Shown here one piece after another: positions 1-8,473 of a stretch of 64,000 nt of DNA. A program made the position numbers and the translations under genes. The notes below the pieces were generated by a model, which saw only the letters and a list, made by a program, of their open reading frames with translations, was not told where the DNA came from and ran no database searches. The DNA comes from Paludibacteraceae bacterium (GTDB taxonomy: Bacteria; Bacteroidota; Bacteroidia; Bacteroidales; Paludibacteraceae). Where the stretch lies: positions 62,001 to 126,000 of the forward strand of contig JAFTZQ010000003.1 in NCBI GenBank assembly GCA_017464475.1, read 5' to 3'. The stretch's first letter is position 1, and each line of letters begins with the position of its first letter.

Positions 1-1777
1 CGTCTTCCATGCGCGGTTCATCTCCACGCGCCTGCCGGTACCCGAGCAGGGAGGCTTGCGCATTCCACCGGCGGTGCTCCGCTTCGGCAAGGTGCTCGAT
101 CATATCGGGATCGGTCAGTAGCTTTCCTTTCGCCACTCCCTGGCGCTCCAGATAAGCGAAAACGGAGCGGTACATGTCGATTTGGTCGCGGGTCTTCCGG
201 CGGTTTTTCTCCGGCAACGCCATCCATTGTTGCCGCCACTGAGGCATTCGTTCGCGCCAGTCAAGGTACTCGATCTCCCCCACGCGGCTGATATCATCGT
301 AGAAATGTTCATTATAGAGCCCGTTGACGAACGTAGCCATATCGTCGTTCAGCAAGTCCATAGTTGCGCCTTCGTAATACGAGCCGAAAGTCTTGAGATG
401 GGCAAACCGCACATCGTTGGCATCGAGCAGATCCTGAAGACTGCTGCGCACGGCTTGGTGCACCAACACTCGGTTGGGGTGCACCAACTCACCTTTCTCA
501 TAGCGATAATAGACTTCTTCGGGCAGCGACAGAGCGGTCTGCATGGCATGGTCGGGCGAAGCGAAACAGACTGCGATCGTCAGCAACTGCTTCTCGTCAT
601 CCGCCCATTTCCTGATCTCTTCCCGCACCGCAGCGTCCTCTATGTCCGCTTGTTTGAACTCCACGCGGATGTCACTCACCTGCGAAGCTATATACGGGTA
701 TTTGGAGCGATAACTGCGCTCCAGCCGCTCCGCCTGTTTGTCGATAATCGTCACCACCGTCTGATTGCTGACATCTGAAGGCTGATGGCTCACATAGTGG
801 CACATGCGGATCGCTTCATTGAGCAACGCTTTGCCCATGTCGTTGAATCCCACGATCGCCAGATGGACGTACCGGTCGGTGCCCTCCAGCGGCTCGTAAT
901 CCAGCCGGTCATAAACGTACTCTCCGCCTTTTCCCCGTAACCCGTTATAACTCCATAGCAAGCGTGCCCAGTTCTCATAGAAATTATATACATGGATATC
1001 GATGGTCTGCTTGCCGTCGTGCTGTTTGTAAGCCTCCGGGATCGTCAGCCGGCTGCTGATCTGGTATGCTTCTGAGTCATTAATCATCATATAAACCGGC
1101 AGCGGCATTCCTTCGTTTTTTTCTGATTCTTTGGCGATGAGCGGGAGGACAGAAACGCTGCGGGTGTACATACTCTCCCACTCCGCCCCGTCAAGGGTCA
1201 TATATACCGCCACGGCGCGGTCCAGATTCAGGGCATGGATATGAAAAGACGAATGGGGGGAACCGGCATAGATAATCACGCGCTGCTCGATCTCTTTCGC
1301 CAGCAGAGCGCGTAACTCCGCACGGATGGCTTTCGGAGGACGGGTCGTCAAGATCACTAAAGCGCGGTTACTGTTCTCCTCTTTGCCCAATACATTGGCA
1401 ATGATAGAACCCGAATAGGCATTATATCCGATCATCACCAAATGGTCGCGCAAGCTTTTGTACCGCCGCTGTCCCAGTTGCACTTTCTGCGCCCGATGGC
1501 GGATGCCCAGCGTGATGGCGGCGAAAACGAAAGGCGTGATGATGACCGATCCGACCAGACCGAGCACGAAATGCAGTTGTTTGCTTACCCCCGCAGGGTT
1601 CGGACTCACTTTCATCAGCGAACTGAAGGTGGCACCCCAGTCGAGACCATTGACCAGCGTCACGATGATCCAAAACAAGATGACCAGCGCGAGACTGAGA
1701 ATACAAAGCGCCACATTGCTGGTCGTCTCGTTCCGCCAGATATTATGCCACCATAGGGTTATTTTTCCTTTCTTCAT
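1..1777 (-). CDS. Two-TM RCK/TrkA-N-like membrane protein with RyR domain (C-terminus outside window)
   Basis: The gene starts at an ATG at 1777 and runs off the left edge after 592 codons, so its C-terminus is not visible. Two hydrophobic helices (about residues 21-43 and 69-91) precede a cytoplasmic part with two Rossmann-like starts, HLVMIGYNAYSG near 112 and HLAIVGFNDMG near 305, as in RCK/TrkA-N regulators of the CASTOR/POLLUX kind. The last visible stretch (LAEAEHRRWNAQ, about 570-582) fits the core of a RyR domain. No TVGYG-like selectivity filter lies between the helices, so ion conduction is not shown. RCK and RyR folds bind nucleotides or related small ligands, so a membrane sensor is the likely role (inference). 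It follows the membrane protein at 1794 by 16 bp and ends a four-gene operon. Signalling or conflict use fits the neighbouring kinase/TIR locus but is unproven. Confidence 0.75.
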   Translation of the reverse strand, partial: MKKGKITLWWHNIWRNETTSNVALCILSLALVILFWIIVTLVNGLDWGATFSSLMKVSPNPAGVSKQLHFVLGLVGSVIITPFVFAAITLGIRHRAQKVQLGQRRYKSLRDHLVMIGYNAYSGSIIANVLGKEENSNRALVILTTRPPKAIRAELRALLAKEIEQRVIIYAGSPHSSFHIHALNLDRAVAVYMTLDGAEWESMYTRSVSVLPLIAKESEKNEGMPLPVYMMINDSEAYQISSRLTIPEAYKQHDGKQTIDIHVYNFYENWARLLWSYNGLRGKGGEYVYDRLDYEPLEGTDRYVHLAIVGFNDMGKALLNEAIRMCHYVSHQPSDVSNQTVVTIIDKQAERLERSYRSKYPYIASQVSDIRVEFKQADIEDAAVREEIRKWADDEKQLLTIAVCFASPDHAMQTALSLPEEVYYRYEKGELVHPNRVLVHQAVRSSLQDLLDANDVRFAHLKTFGSYYEGATMDLLNDDMATFVNGLYNEHFYDDISRVGEIEYLDWRERMPQWRQQWMALPEKNRRKTRDQIDMYRSVFAYLERQGVAKGKLLTDPDMIEHLAEAEHRRWNAQASLLGYRQARGDEPRMED

Positions 1778-1793
1778 GTACTTCTGTTTTCAA

Positions 1794-3053
1794 TTATAGT
1801 TCTATTACATTATATACTTGGTATGGCATCGTCAGCTCCGTGTGTGTTCTCCCGTCCCTGCGGTCGAAATGCAGCAGCATACCCCGATGGTCAATACCGG
1901 CTAAAATCCACGCCGGGCATTCGGAAAACCATATCAGTCCGCATATACCATCTTTGATAAATTCGTCGGTGAATTTCTCCAGCACAATATCGCCATAGTC
2001 CGGCATGAGCAGATCGTAGCGCAGGTATTCACCGTCGAGACTGAGCCGGGTCTGTTGATAGAATGTCCATTTCTTGACCGGCGCGTCTTCGTTCTCTCCG
2101 GCGAGCACATCTTCCCAGGCCTTGGGGTCGCACCGGAAATGGTCTCCTTGCTCCCGCGCAGCGAGGTATTCGTCGGGCGAGACGGTGAACGAACAAGCCG
2201 GATTGCCCTCGCAGTCGCGCAGCACGGTCTTCAAGGTAAAACCGCTCTCTACCCAAAAGGCATAGCACCGCAGCGCTTTCGGTCCTTTCATTTGCGCATA
2301 GTACCATAGTGTCCTTTGCCGCTCGGCTGTGCCCAAGGTCGCCAGTACGGACGGGCGTAAGTCCTCCCTCTCCAGCCGCCAATAGTGGCCGTACATACAT
2401 ATCGTATCCCCCTCGCGCACAAGACTGTCGCGAGACACACCATAGTGGTCTTTTTTCGTCACCTTGGTCAGTTCCTCTATGGCTATTTGCACCTGCATGT
2501 CGCGGGCATAAATGGTATTGTGGTACGGATCCAGCTCCGTCTGGATGACGCCGACGGAATAGCAGCCCATGCAGGCAATAAAAACCGCCAATATGATCCG
2601 CTCCGGCAGTCTCCATTCGCGCTCCTCGGGAGGAAAAATCTTCTTCAGATTGTACGCATTGCGAATCAGGTACATCCAGAAAATGAGCCAGATACCCGCA
2701 TTGATGATATAGGCTAACCGGGCATTGGTATAGTTGATACATATCAACACTATGATCTCCAGCAGGTTAAATGCCACCATAACGAGAAACGTAGTTGCCC
2801 ATGCGATGGCGTTCTTCTGCCGCGTATAGAAGGAGATGATCGTCATTGCGCCGGTGAGAATAAACGCAATCAGATAGCCGACCCTCAAAGCGAGGAAGGG
2901 CGGAGTCAGCACGCCGGAATGGACGATCGTGTCCAGTTGCAGAGAGAGGAGTATCGTATTGCTCAGCACATTTCCCCACAGGAAGAAATGCACCCATCCG
3001 TCGAAATACAGCCTCTCCGGCTCCTTATTTGGGTCATTGGGTAGTTTGATCAT
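1794..3053 (-). CDS. Multi-pass membrane protein of unknown function
   Basis: The 419-residue product has about five hydrophobic helices in its first 175 residues (the first in the segment starting GWVHFFLWGNVL near 20). A largely soluble half rich in charged and aromatic residues follows. The N-terminal helix bundle loosely resembles DUF2569-type membrane domains, but I do not recognise the C-terminal part. The ATG at 3053 lies 6 bp after the stop of the upstream Sel1-repeat gene, and the RyR protein follows after 16 bp, so the genes are almost surely co-transcribed. It could be a partner or anchor for the RyR protein; this rests only on position. Confidence 0.7.
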   Translation of the reverse strand: MIKLPNDPNKEPERLYFDGWVHFFLWGNVLSNTILLSLQLDTIVHSGVLTPPFLALRVGYLIAFILTGAMTIISFYTRQKNAIAWATTFLVMVAFNLLEIIVLICINYTNARLAYIINAGIWLIFWMYLIRNAYNLKKIFPPEEREWRLPERIILAVFIACMGCYSVGVIQTELDPYHNTIYARDMQVQIAIEELTKVTKKDHYGVSRDSLVREGDTICMYGHYWRLEREDLRPSVLATLGTAERQRTLWYYAQMKGPKALRCYAFWVESGFTLKTVLRDCEGNPACSFTVSPDEYLAAREQGDHFRCDPKAWEDVLAGENEDAPVKKWTFYQQTRLSLDGEYLRYDLLMPDYGDIVLEKFTDEFIKDGICGLIWFSECPAWILAGIDHRGMLLHFDRRDGRTHTELTMPYQVYNVIEL

Positions 3054-3059
3054 ATATGG

Positions 3060-5162
3060 TTAATCCCATTTAGGATGAATATCAATGCTGATATAATAGG
3101 CTTTTATGTTTTTAAAATCCTTCAATTCCGCATCCACTCGCTTTCCTCCAAGCCGACCTTGTTTATTGATTTTAGTCAGGTCACCATAAATTGTCTCGTC
3201 ATGCATATTTAAGCCCAACGCATTCAGTTCCTGAATTATCCGGTTATAGATTTTCTGAACCTCGTCATAGGTATATCTGTCCTGTGGAAACTTGATATCG
3301 TATTCCCAGTGGGAGAATTGCGAATTGTTACTAAAAACCATCTTTGTTTCGTAAATAGGATAGACGTCGTATTTCAGATCGAAACCATCGGAACTATATG
3401 AATAGAGATGACTTAATTTTCCTTCTGTTACGATGCCGTACTTATATTTCCACGACACATGGTCTTTTACCGTCTTCTCAAACCGGTCTCCTTGTCCGTA
3501 TGTCAGCATTCCTTCTCCGTTTTTCGGCAGATAGAGCTGTCCCATCGGATAGTTGATTAGTTGCTCGATAGTACGAGCGGTCGAAGCCGTCGTGGTCGTG
3601 CTCTTGGGGGTCGTAGTATTTTTTGCGGGGGTCGTGGTCGTAGTGGACACCGGTTTGGTAGTGGACGCTGTTTTGGTAGCTGCCGTTGTTTTAGTGGCCA
3701 ATATCTGGGCATAGGTAGGAATCTTGGATATTTCCTTGACGGTGGTGAGCGTAGGTGCAGGACGCTGATAATTCGCGTCATAGCCAAGGATATTTTCCGC
3801 CATTTCCGTCACTTCGTGCGGCTTGAGTCCCCATGGTTCATTCCCCTCCGGAGCAGGATTAAGCAGGTACTCGCGCGCCAGTTGGTGTGCCTTTTTCATA
3901 TCCACGAAAGCATGTTCCTTTTCCGTATCGAAAACTACACCGAAGCACCGTTTGTCGGAGAGGCAGCACGCCAGCATAAATTTAGCCGCGGGGCTGGTAG
4001 GCGCGATGGCGCTCAATACCGGTAGCACATCCATTGCCTTTTTGTTTCCTAAGGGTTCCGGATCCGGCTTCCGGCGACCGTATAGCGCGTCCGTAGCATC
4101 CGCCAGATAGATATCGGTCAGCGAATAGTCGAAGAACAATTTCTTGCGGCAATAATACTCCATTGCTTCCCTATAGCCCTTATGCGCCAATATGCCCAAA
4201 TCGTCCACGGACAGGTCGTCCAGATGAGAAATCATCTCTTGGGGCAGATGCCACTTGATCGGGGTCGGAACGATTTGTGCCTTTAGTTGGGCGAGTAATT
4301 CGTTGGCGGGCTGATAGCCGTTTTTCACAGCATACTCCAGATACGAGCGTGCCTTATCCACTTCATTGCGCGCCATCGTCGTTCTGCCCAGCCAGTATGC
4401 TCCTACTGCGCTACCTTCGTTATACGCCACGGTAGCCCAGTCCAATGCCGTAAAGAGAAGCTGTTCCGCTTTTCCGTCATCGGATGTTTCTATCGCTTTT
4501 TGGGTATAGTTCTCGATCAGTGCCTCCATAGCCTCGACCTTGCCCAGCCGCGCACTCTCGTCCATATATTGGTAGTATTCCGGCTGGTTATTGGTCGCTA
4601 TGGCTACTTCGTAATAAAGATTCGCCAAGGTGCTCTTGGAAGCCAAGGGGCATCCTAAATCCACCGCCCATTTATAGAGCCGTAGCGCATCTGTTTTTCG
4701 CGTGTTCATATAGCCGTTCGCGCGATCCAGACATTTATGTCCGTTGTATTCATTGATCGACATCGCCAGTACCTGAATGGTCTTGGTCGTATCTTTCTGC
4801 TGTTTGGCTACCACGGAGTTAGCGTTATAACGGATAAGCATCGGCGGAGCCGGAAAGCGCCGGATCAAGCCTCCATACATATCGTAGAGCGCAGTACCGA
4901 CGATTTTTTTGCCGCGATAGATGGTCACGAAGAACGTGTTGTGCTGCTTGTCATAGGAAATAGTTTGCGTTTGTTTCGCATCCTCCTGCAGAGGGATGAC
5001 TAAAGTGGAATTGATATACGCACACTCGTTGACCGGTTTCTTGGCGTTCGTCTCTTTGTTGATAATCTTGACATCGCGTCCAAAACGGTCTGTCACCGTT
5101 GCGGCAAAGCCATTAGCGGCAATCAGGAGTGCCAGAACCAAAAGGAAATATATTCGTTTCAT
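3060..5162 (-). CDS. Secreted Sel1/TPR-like repeat protein with Thr-rich linker
   Basis: The 700-residue protein begins with a signal peptide (MKRIYFLLVLALLIAANGFA) and is probably exported. A first domain (about 22-125) carries a KxTNAKKPVNECAYI-like stretch. A region of helical Sel1/TPR-like repeats follows (about 135-480; motifs such as GCPLASKSTLANLYYE, EGSAVGAYWLGRTTM and YLEYAVKNGYQPA). Residues about 487-533 are a linker made almost entirely of Thr, Ser, Lys, Pro and Ala. The C-terminal part (about 534-700) looks globular and is unrecognised. Sel1 repeats are protein-interaction scaffolds, and exported versions occur in signalling settings. It lies between another secreted Sel1 protein and the membrane protein. 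The exact function is unknown. Confidence 0.75.
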   Translation of the reverse strand: MKRIYFLLVLALLIAANGFAATVTDRFGRDVKIINKETNAKKPVNECAYINSTLVIPLQEDAKQTQTISYDKQHNTFFVTIYRGKKIVGTALYDMYGGLIRRFPAPPMLIRYNANSVVAKQQKDTTKTIQVLAMSINEYNGHKCLDRANGYMNTRKTDALRLYKWAVDLGCPLASKSTLANLYYEVAIATNNQPEYYQYMDESARLGKVEAMEALIENYTQKAIETSDDGKAEQLLFTALDWATVAYNEGSAVGAYWLGRTTMARNEVDKARSYLEYAVKNGYQPANELLAQLKAQIVPTPIKWHLPQEMISHLDDLSVDDLGILAHKGYREAMEYYCRKKLFFDYSLTDIYLADATDALYGRRKPDPEPLGNKKAMDVLPVLSAIAPTSPAAKFMLACCLSDKRCFGVVFDTEKEHAFVDMKKAHQLAREYLLNPAPEGNEPWGLKPHEVTEMAENILGYDANYQRPAPTLTTVKEISKIPTYAQILATKTTAATKTASTTKPVSTTTTTPAKNTTTPKSTTTTASTARTIEQLINYPMGQLYLPKNGEGMLTYGQGDRFEKTVKDHVSWKYKYGIVTEGKLSHLYSYSSDGFDLKYDVYPIYETKMVFSNNSQFSHWEYDIKFPQDRYTYDEVQKIYNRIIQELNALGLNMHDETIYGDLTKINKQGRLGGKRVDAELKDFKNIKAYYISIDIHPKWD

Positions 5163-5182
5163 ATCGGTGAGTTTTTGTAGGT

Positions 5183-6676
5183 TTATAATGCGGTAAAGAT
5201 AGAATGATGCAACGGATCGTCCTTGCGTTGTTTGAAATACTGGTTATTGAAATCCAATACCTTGGCATACATCCTCAGCGCCTCATATTCATTGCCTTGT
5301 GCGGCATAGATCAGTCCCTTTAATTTGTAGTCGTCAGCCAGCCTGTCCGGATTGCCTTGGTCCATCTCGATGGCTTTGTCGATCGCCTCTATGGCGGTCC
5401 TGAAATCCCTCGCCACCGTGAAAGGCTGCAGGAATTGCACATCCGCCTCCACCATGTGTTTTCCGATATAGGGATTTTGGGTGCATGCATTACCACCGAG
5501 TCCGAAGATAAACGCCTCGCAATAGAAGCCGTCGCGTCCGGCTTTCCCGAAATACTCTTTGGCGGCAGTCACATTCACCGGCGTACCTTCTCCTCGCAGG
5601 TATTTACCGGCAATAACGAGGGCTGTGCTTTCCTTCTCTATTGGCGATTGGGCATACAGTCGTTTGTTGCATTCCAGGGATTTCTCTTTGTCCACCGGCA
5701 GCACTTTCGCCAAGGTCTCGTACCATTTCTTCAAGTCATCGGAGATTCCGTCCGGCACTGGCTTGCCGTCATAAATACTCGCCAGAAAGAAATATTTGGC
5801 AGGGTTGGAATCGCAATCTTTCTCTGCGTACTCGGCAGCCATCCGGGGATCGGCGTCTATTCCGAAACCGCCTTCCGCATAAAGAAGACTGATAAGATCA
5901 TATCGTCCCAGTTTCTCGTACAGGAGCAACGCCTCTATGAGATTGGGCACAAAGATATATTTGCCTTCTTTGTTTGTGATTCCGTTCCGATAGACATACG
6001 CCATATCCGCCATGGCTTTCGGATAGTTTTGCTTGACAGCAAGGTTAAGCCAGAAGAGGTATTCCGCCAGTTTGAAAGTAACCTCTTTTTTACCTATGTA
6101 TAGCATAGCCACATTATACTGCGCTTCAGCCGAGCCGATGGAGTACGCTTTTTTGATGGCAGCGCGGAAATTCTCTGTTTCGGAGGACGAAGAGGAAGTG
6201 GAAGCTTGGGTAGAGCCGCCTGAATAGCGGAACCGGACAGGTGCACTGGTGGCTTTGCTGTCACCCTCGTAATAGTGATTATTGGTCAGATAGACCCATG
6301 CCTTGAGGTAATAATCGCCGTGTTGCAACTTGCTAAACGCCATAAAAGGGATGAAATAGGTCAGTTGGTTAAATTCCGTCTTTTCGTACGGAATAGCGTA
6401 CAGGTATTCCATGCTGAATCCCTTTCCGTCCGCGCAGAATGTTTTGTTGTACGCGGGCACTTCGTTGCCTTGGTTGTTGTAGAAAACTAACCGCACTTTA
6501 GCCATTTCGTTGAGTGCGCCGGAAGTATGCAGCTGCAGGTGGACCGTCATTCCGCGCATGCCATACATTTCCGTGCCTTGCACTATCTCAGCATTCACCG
6601 TAGCGCTGCTCTCCGCGTGCATTGTGGCAAAAGCTGTGGCTAATAAAATCAGTAAGCAAATCCGTTTCATAATCAT
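5183..6676 (-). CDS. Secreted Sel1/TPR-like repeat protein, first gene of the RyR operon
   Basis: The product is 497 residues from the ATG at 6676, or 495 from the in-frame ATG at 6670 (MKRICLLILLATAFA), which starts a typical signal peptide. Residues about 25-145 form a beta-rich domain. A Ser-rich spacer (about 150-165) is followed by Sel1-like repeats such as GSAEAQYNVAMLYIG, NYPKAMADMAYVYRNG and GKYLRGEGTPVNVTAAKEYF. TPR-like helices lie near the C-terminus (YAAQGNEYEALRMYAKVL). It shares its plan (export signal, Sel1 array) with the next gene at 3060-5162, 20 bp downstream. A clear promoter sits just upstream at 6708-6739. The role is unknown; a scaffold in the periplasm is likely. Confidence 0.75.
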   Translation of the reverse strand: MIMKRICLLILLATAFATMHAESSATVNAEIVQGTEMYGMRGMTVHLQLHTSGALNEMAKVRLVFYNNQGNEVPAYNKTFCADGKGFSMEYLYAIPYEKTEFNQLTYFIPFMAFSKLQHGDYYLKAWVYLTNNHYYEGDSKATSAPVRFRYSGGSTQASTSSSSSETENFRAAIKKAYSIGSAEAQYNVAMLYIGKKEVTFKLAEYLFWLNLAVKQNYPKAMADMAYVYRNGITNKEGKYIFVPNLIEALLLYEKLGRYDLISLLYAEGGFGIDADPRMAAEYAEKDCDSNPAKYFFLASIYDGKPVPDGISDDLKKWYETLAKVLPVDKEKSLECNKRLYAQSPIEKESTALVIAGKYLRGEGTPVNVTAAKEYFGKAGRDGFYCEAFIFGLGGNACTQNPYIGKHMVEADVQFLQPFTVARDFRTAIEAIDKAIEMDQGNPDRLADDYKLKGLIYAAQGNEYEALRMYAKVLDFNNQYFKQRKDDPLHHSIFTAL

Positions 6677-6694
6677 AGAGTTTTAATAAAATAG

Positions 6695-6739
6695 ACCTTT
6701 GCGCCTGCAAAGGTACAAAAATTTTTGCATATATGCAAA
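6695..6739 (-). promoter_or_regulatory. Bacteroidota-type promoter of the Sel1-RyR operon with overlapping inverted repeat
   Basis: On the minus strand a -7 element TACCTTTG (6708-6715) lies 20 bp from a -33 TTTG (6736-6739), matching the Bacteroidota consensus. The -33 is one arm of the palindrome TTTGCATATATGCAAA. A perfect 8-bp inverted repeat (ACCTTTGC, 4-bp loop; 6695-6714) covers the -7 box and start region and could be an operator. Confidence 0.7.
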
Positions 6740-6747
6740 TAAAAAGC

Positions 6748-6775
6748 GAAAAAAGCGCCCCGAGGGACGCTTTTT
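6748..6775 (-). terminator. Intrinsic terminator at the end of the small-protein island
   Basis: Positions 6754-6771 form a GC-rich hairpin (AGCGTCCC/GGGGCGCT, one mismatch, read on minus) followed by a T run on minus. It lies directly after the stop of the 6797-7132 gene and before the Sel1 operon promoter, separating the two units. Confidence 0.7.
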
Positions 6776-6796
6776 GTCGCGGGCAACCCCCAATGG

Positions 6797-7132
6797 TTAG
6801 CCGTTCGACTGGTCGTATTCCTGACCGCAGACGCGCCAGAGGTAGGCACGCATGGTCTTGGCACCACCTGCGGTGTCTTTCTGCGCGAGGAAGGCTTGCT
6901 GGTCGGCAACGATCTTGGTCAGATCGGCTTTACGTGCGTTGACCATCGCTGCTACTGCAGAGAAACGCTCACGCGCTTTCAGCTCCTTGGTGGAGGGCTG
7001 GGTGCTGCGCTCGCCATGAACGGAAGTGTACTTCAGTCCGGTGGCTTTCATGTAATTGTAAATCGTGCGAAATTTCTTCGCGATCTTGCCCGAGATGTGA
7101 TGGATCGGGTCTTCAAATACTACTTTTCCCAT
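6797..7132 (-). CDS. Small island protein, paralogue family A
   Basis: This 111-residue basic protein starts VVFEDPIHHISGKIAKKF and carries a PSTKELKARERF motif. The plan 'short beta start, ISGxI, basic aromatic stretch, then PSxxELKARExF' is shared, in diverged form, with the products at 7410-7748, 8175-8432 and 8474-8662, so the four look like paralogues. No signal peptide, TM or enzyme motif is seen. Such small families recur in Bacteroidota prophage-like islands (general knowledge, not checked). The function is unknown. It is last in the island, and a terminator follows at 6748-6775. Confidence 0.65.
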   Translation of the reverse strand: MGKVVFEDPIHHISGKIAKKFRTIYNYMKATGLKYTSVHGERSTQPSTKELKARERFSAVAAMVNARKADLTKIVADQQAFLAQKDTAGGAKTMRAYLWRVCGQEYDQSNG

Positions 7133-7163
7133 AGTTAAGGTTGGTTTAATGGTTTGTTAATAA

Positions 7164-7397
7164 TTAGAGTTTCTTGGAGGCGTCGTAGGTTTCGGTCGTC
7201 TTGGACTGGATGACGATGGAGGTGTCGTTGCGGTGGATGTAGCGGCTCTCGGTGGTGATCGTGCGGGTGACATTACAGGAGGAGAGGGCTACGGCAGCGA
7301 AGGTCATCAAGAGGACGGCGAGGACGCCGGGGATGGAGGGGACGGCTCGGACGCCGTGTCGGATAGTATCCGACATAATGGACGTTGATTTTTTCAT
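7164..7397 (-). CDS. Small lipoprotein of the island
   Basis: I place the start at the ATG at 7397 (77 residues); a TTG at 7409 would abut the upstream stop. A hydrophobic segment (about 24-37) ends in a lipobox-like ALSSC with Cys near residue 40, followed by a polar Thr-rich tail (TRTITTESRYIHRNDTSIVI). This fits a lipid-anchored envelope protein of a type common in Bacteroidota phage-like islands. The function is unknown. It lies between two members of the small paralogue family, in the same direction. Confidence 0.6.
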   Translation of the reverse strand: MKKSTSIMSDTIRHGVRAVPSIPGVLAVLLMTFAAVALSSCNVTRTITTESRYIHRNDTSIVIQSKTTETYDASKKL

Positions 7398-7409
7398 AGC
7401 GGGTTTCAA

Positions 7410-7748
7410 TTAGGGGTTAATAGGATCGCCGTTGTCGTCGTAGTTACCGTTGAGTTTGTGCATTGCGTAGCCGAAGAGAGAACCGATCTTGGTTTGGGCT
7501 TTGTACTCGGCTTGCAGTTTGGCTTTTTCGGTCGGATCCGTGAGGATTGCACGAACAGCGGCGACCACTTTGGCGAAGCGCTGTTTCGCTTTGATCTGCG
7601 CAGCGGAAGGCGCTTTGGCGGATGGGTAGCAGAGTTTTCCGGTGGTCGTTTTGCCGGTCTGCTTGTTGGTGCGGAAATACACATCGGAGTGCATGCACAC
7701 CTTCTTTCGCATGCTCTCAATGAGAGCCATGGGCTTTACTTCTGCCAT
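7410..7748 (-). CDS. Small island protein, paralogue family B
   Basis: This 112-residue product shows MALIESMRKKV, then an aromatic stretch (YFRTNKQTGKTTTGK) and APSAAQIKAKQRFAKVV, the same order of elements as the other three small island proteins. It is very basic in its first half. A promoter and a structured leader lie upstream (7777-7937). No export signal or known domain is seen. The function is unknown; nucleic-acid binding is possible from charge alone. Confidence 0.65.
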   Translation of the reverse strand: MAEVKPMALIESMRKKVCMHSDVYFRTNKQTGKTTTGKLCYPSAKAPSAAQIKAKQRFAKVVAAVRAILTDPTEKAKLQAEYKAQTKIGSLFGYAMHKLNGNYDDNGDPINP

Positions 7749-7776
7749 AATAGTTAAGAGTTTAGGTTAATGGTAA

Positions 7777-7907
7777 CTCGGCATGTATGCCGAGGGTTTG
7801 ACAAAGGTGCACCGGATTTGAGACCTTCCTTTTTGAGTGTCCGAGACTGAGAAGGGAGTGACAAGCGCCCCGGAGACTCATTATCTTATCTTTCTCAAAT
7901 CCGATGC
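7777..7907 (-). promoter_or_regulatory. Structured 5' leader with two inverted repeats
   Basis: Between the -7 box at 7907 and the start at 7748 lie a perfect 8-bp hairpin (CTCGGCAT/ATGCCGAG, 7777-7794) and a long-range inverted repeat (7809-7822 with 7894-7907, 13 of 14 bases matching). The roughly 150-nt leader could therefore fold extensively. A cis-acting role or a small RNA is possible; neither is shown. Confidence 0.4.
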
Positions 7908-7937
7908 AAAGATACTGCTTTTTTGCGATATGAGCAA
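7907..7937 (-). promoter_or_regulatory. Promoter of the small-protein genes
   Basis: Minus-strand -7 TATCTTTG (7907-7914) and -33 TTG (7935-7937) are separated by 20 bp. Transcription would run into the structured leader and the 7410-7748 gene. Confidence 0.6.
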
Positions 7938-7959
7938 GTAATTGCCAATGTGAATGGAA

Positions 7960-8178
7960 TTAGGATTCCAAAATCAAGAGATCATATCCGGCGTATCGGG
8001 AGAGGTCCTGCACTTCGTAGTCGTAGAGCCAGTTGCGGTGGCTGATGTTAGTGCGGAGTTTGGGATCCTTTCGTGTCCATCCGTAGATGAGGTCATTGAG
8101 CCCGCCGAGCCCGACATTGGCGTTGAGGGCTTTGTCGAGTCGCTCGGCGAGAAGGGTTTTAGGGATTTGATTTTTCAT
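7960..8178 (-). CDS. Small island protein, unrecognised
   Basis: This product has 72 residues if started at the ATG at 8178, whose ATGA overlaps the stop of the upstream gene at 8175. That coupling decides against the earlier ATG at 8205. It is rich in Leu, Asn and aromatic residues, with LTAERLDKAL-like helices and a C-terminal YEVQDLSRYAGYDLL. No known domain is visible. Translational coupling to the 8175-8432 small protein suggests a joint role. The function is unknown. Confidence 0.5.
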   Translation of the reverse strand: MKNQIPKTLLAERLDKALNANVGLGGLNDLIYGWTRKDPKLRTNISHRNWLYDYEVQDLSRYAGYDLLILES

Positions 8179-8432
8179 TCGGGTAGTTGTTTTACGATTT
8201 TCCAAGCTTCTGCGCGTGTGACAGAAGGGTCATTGCGCATGATGTTGTTGACCATTTTTGCACGCAGTGCGAAGATCTCGCGTGCTTTGAGTTCCGCTTC
8301 GGAGGGGAGAGTTGTTCTGGTTTTCTCTTTGGCAAAGAAGACGGACGTTTTCCCTCCGGAAGTCCGGAAACAGAGGTTGCCGACACGTCCAGAGATGGAC
8401 TGGATGAAGGGCAATAAAGTTACTTTAGCCAT
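8175..8432 (-). CDS. Small island protein, paralogue family C
   Basis: This 85-residue product reads MAKVTLLPFIQSISGRVG, then NLCFRTSGGKTSVFF, then LPSEAELKAREIFA. It is the clearest representative of the shared pattern: ISGxV, FRxxxGKT, then PSxxELKAR. It ends with a helix and couples by ATGA to the next small gene. No enzymatic motif is present. Family context suggests a prophage-like or integrative-island protein of unknown role. Confidence 0.65.
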   Translation of the reverse strand: MAKVTLLPFIQSISGRVGNLCFRTSGGKTSVFFAKEKTRTTLPSEAELKAREIFALRAKMVNNIMRNDPSVTRAEAWKIVKQLPE

Positions 8433-8473
8433 AGTGATAAAAATTTGATAATTTGATAATTTGAAGATTAAAT

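Noticed and set aside
1..1777. Potassium channel
   Set aside because: There are two TM helices and RCK-like domains but no TVGYG-like filter between the helices, so I call it a sensor-like membrane protein only.
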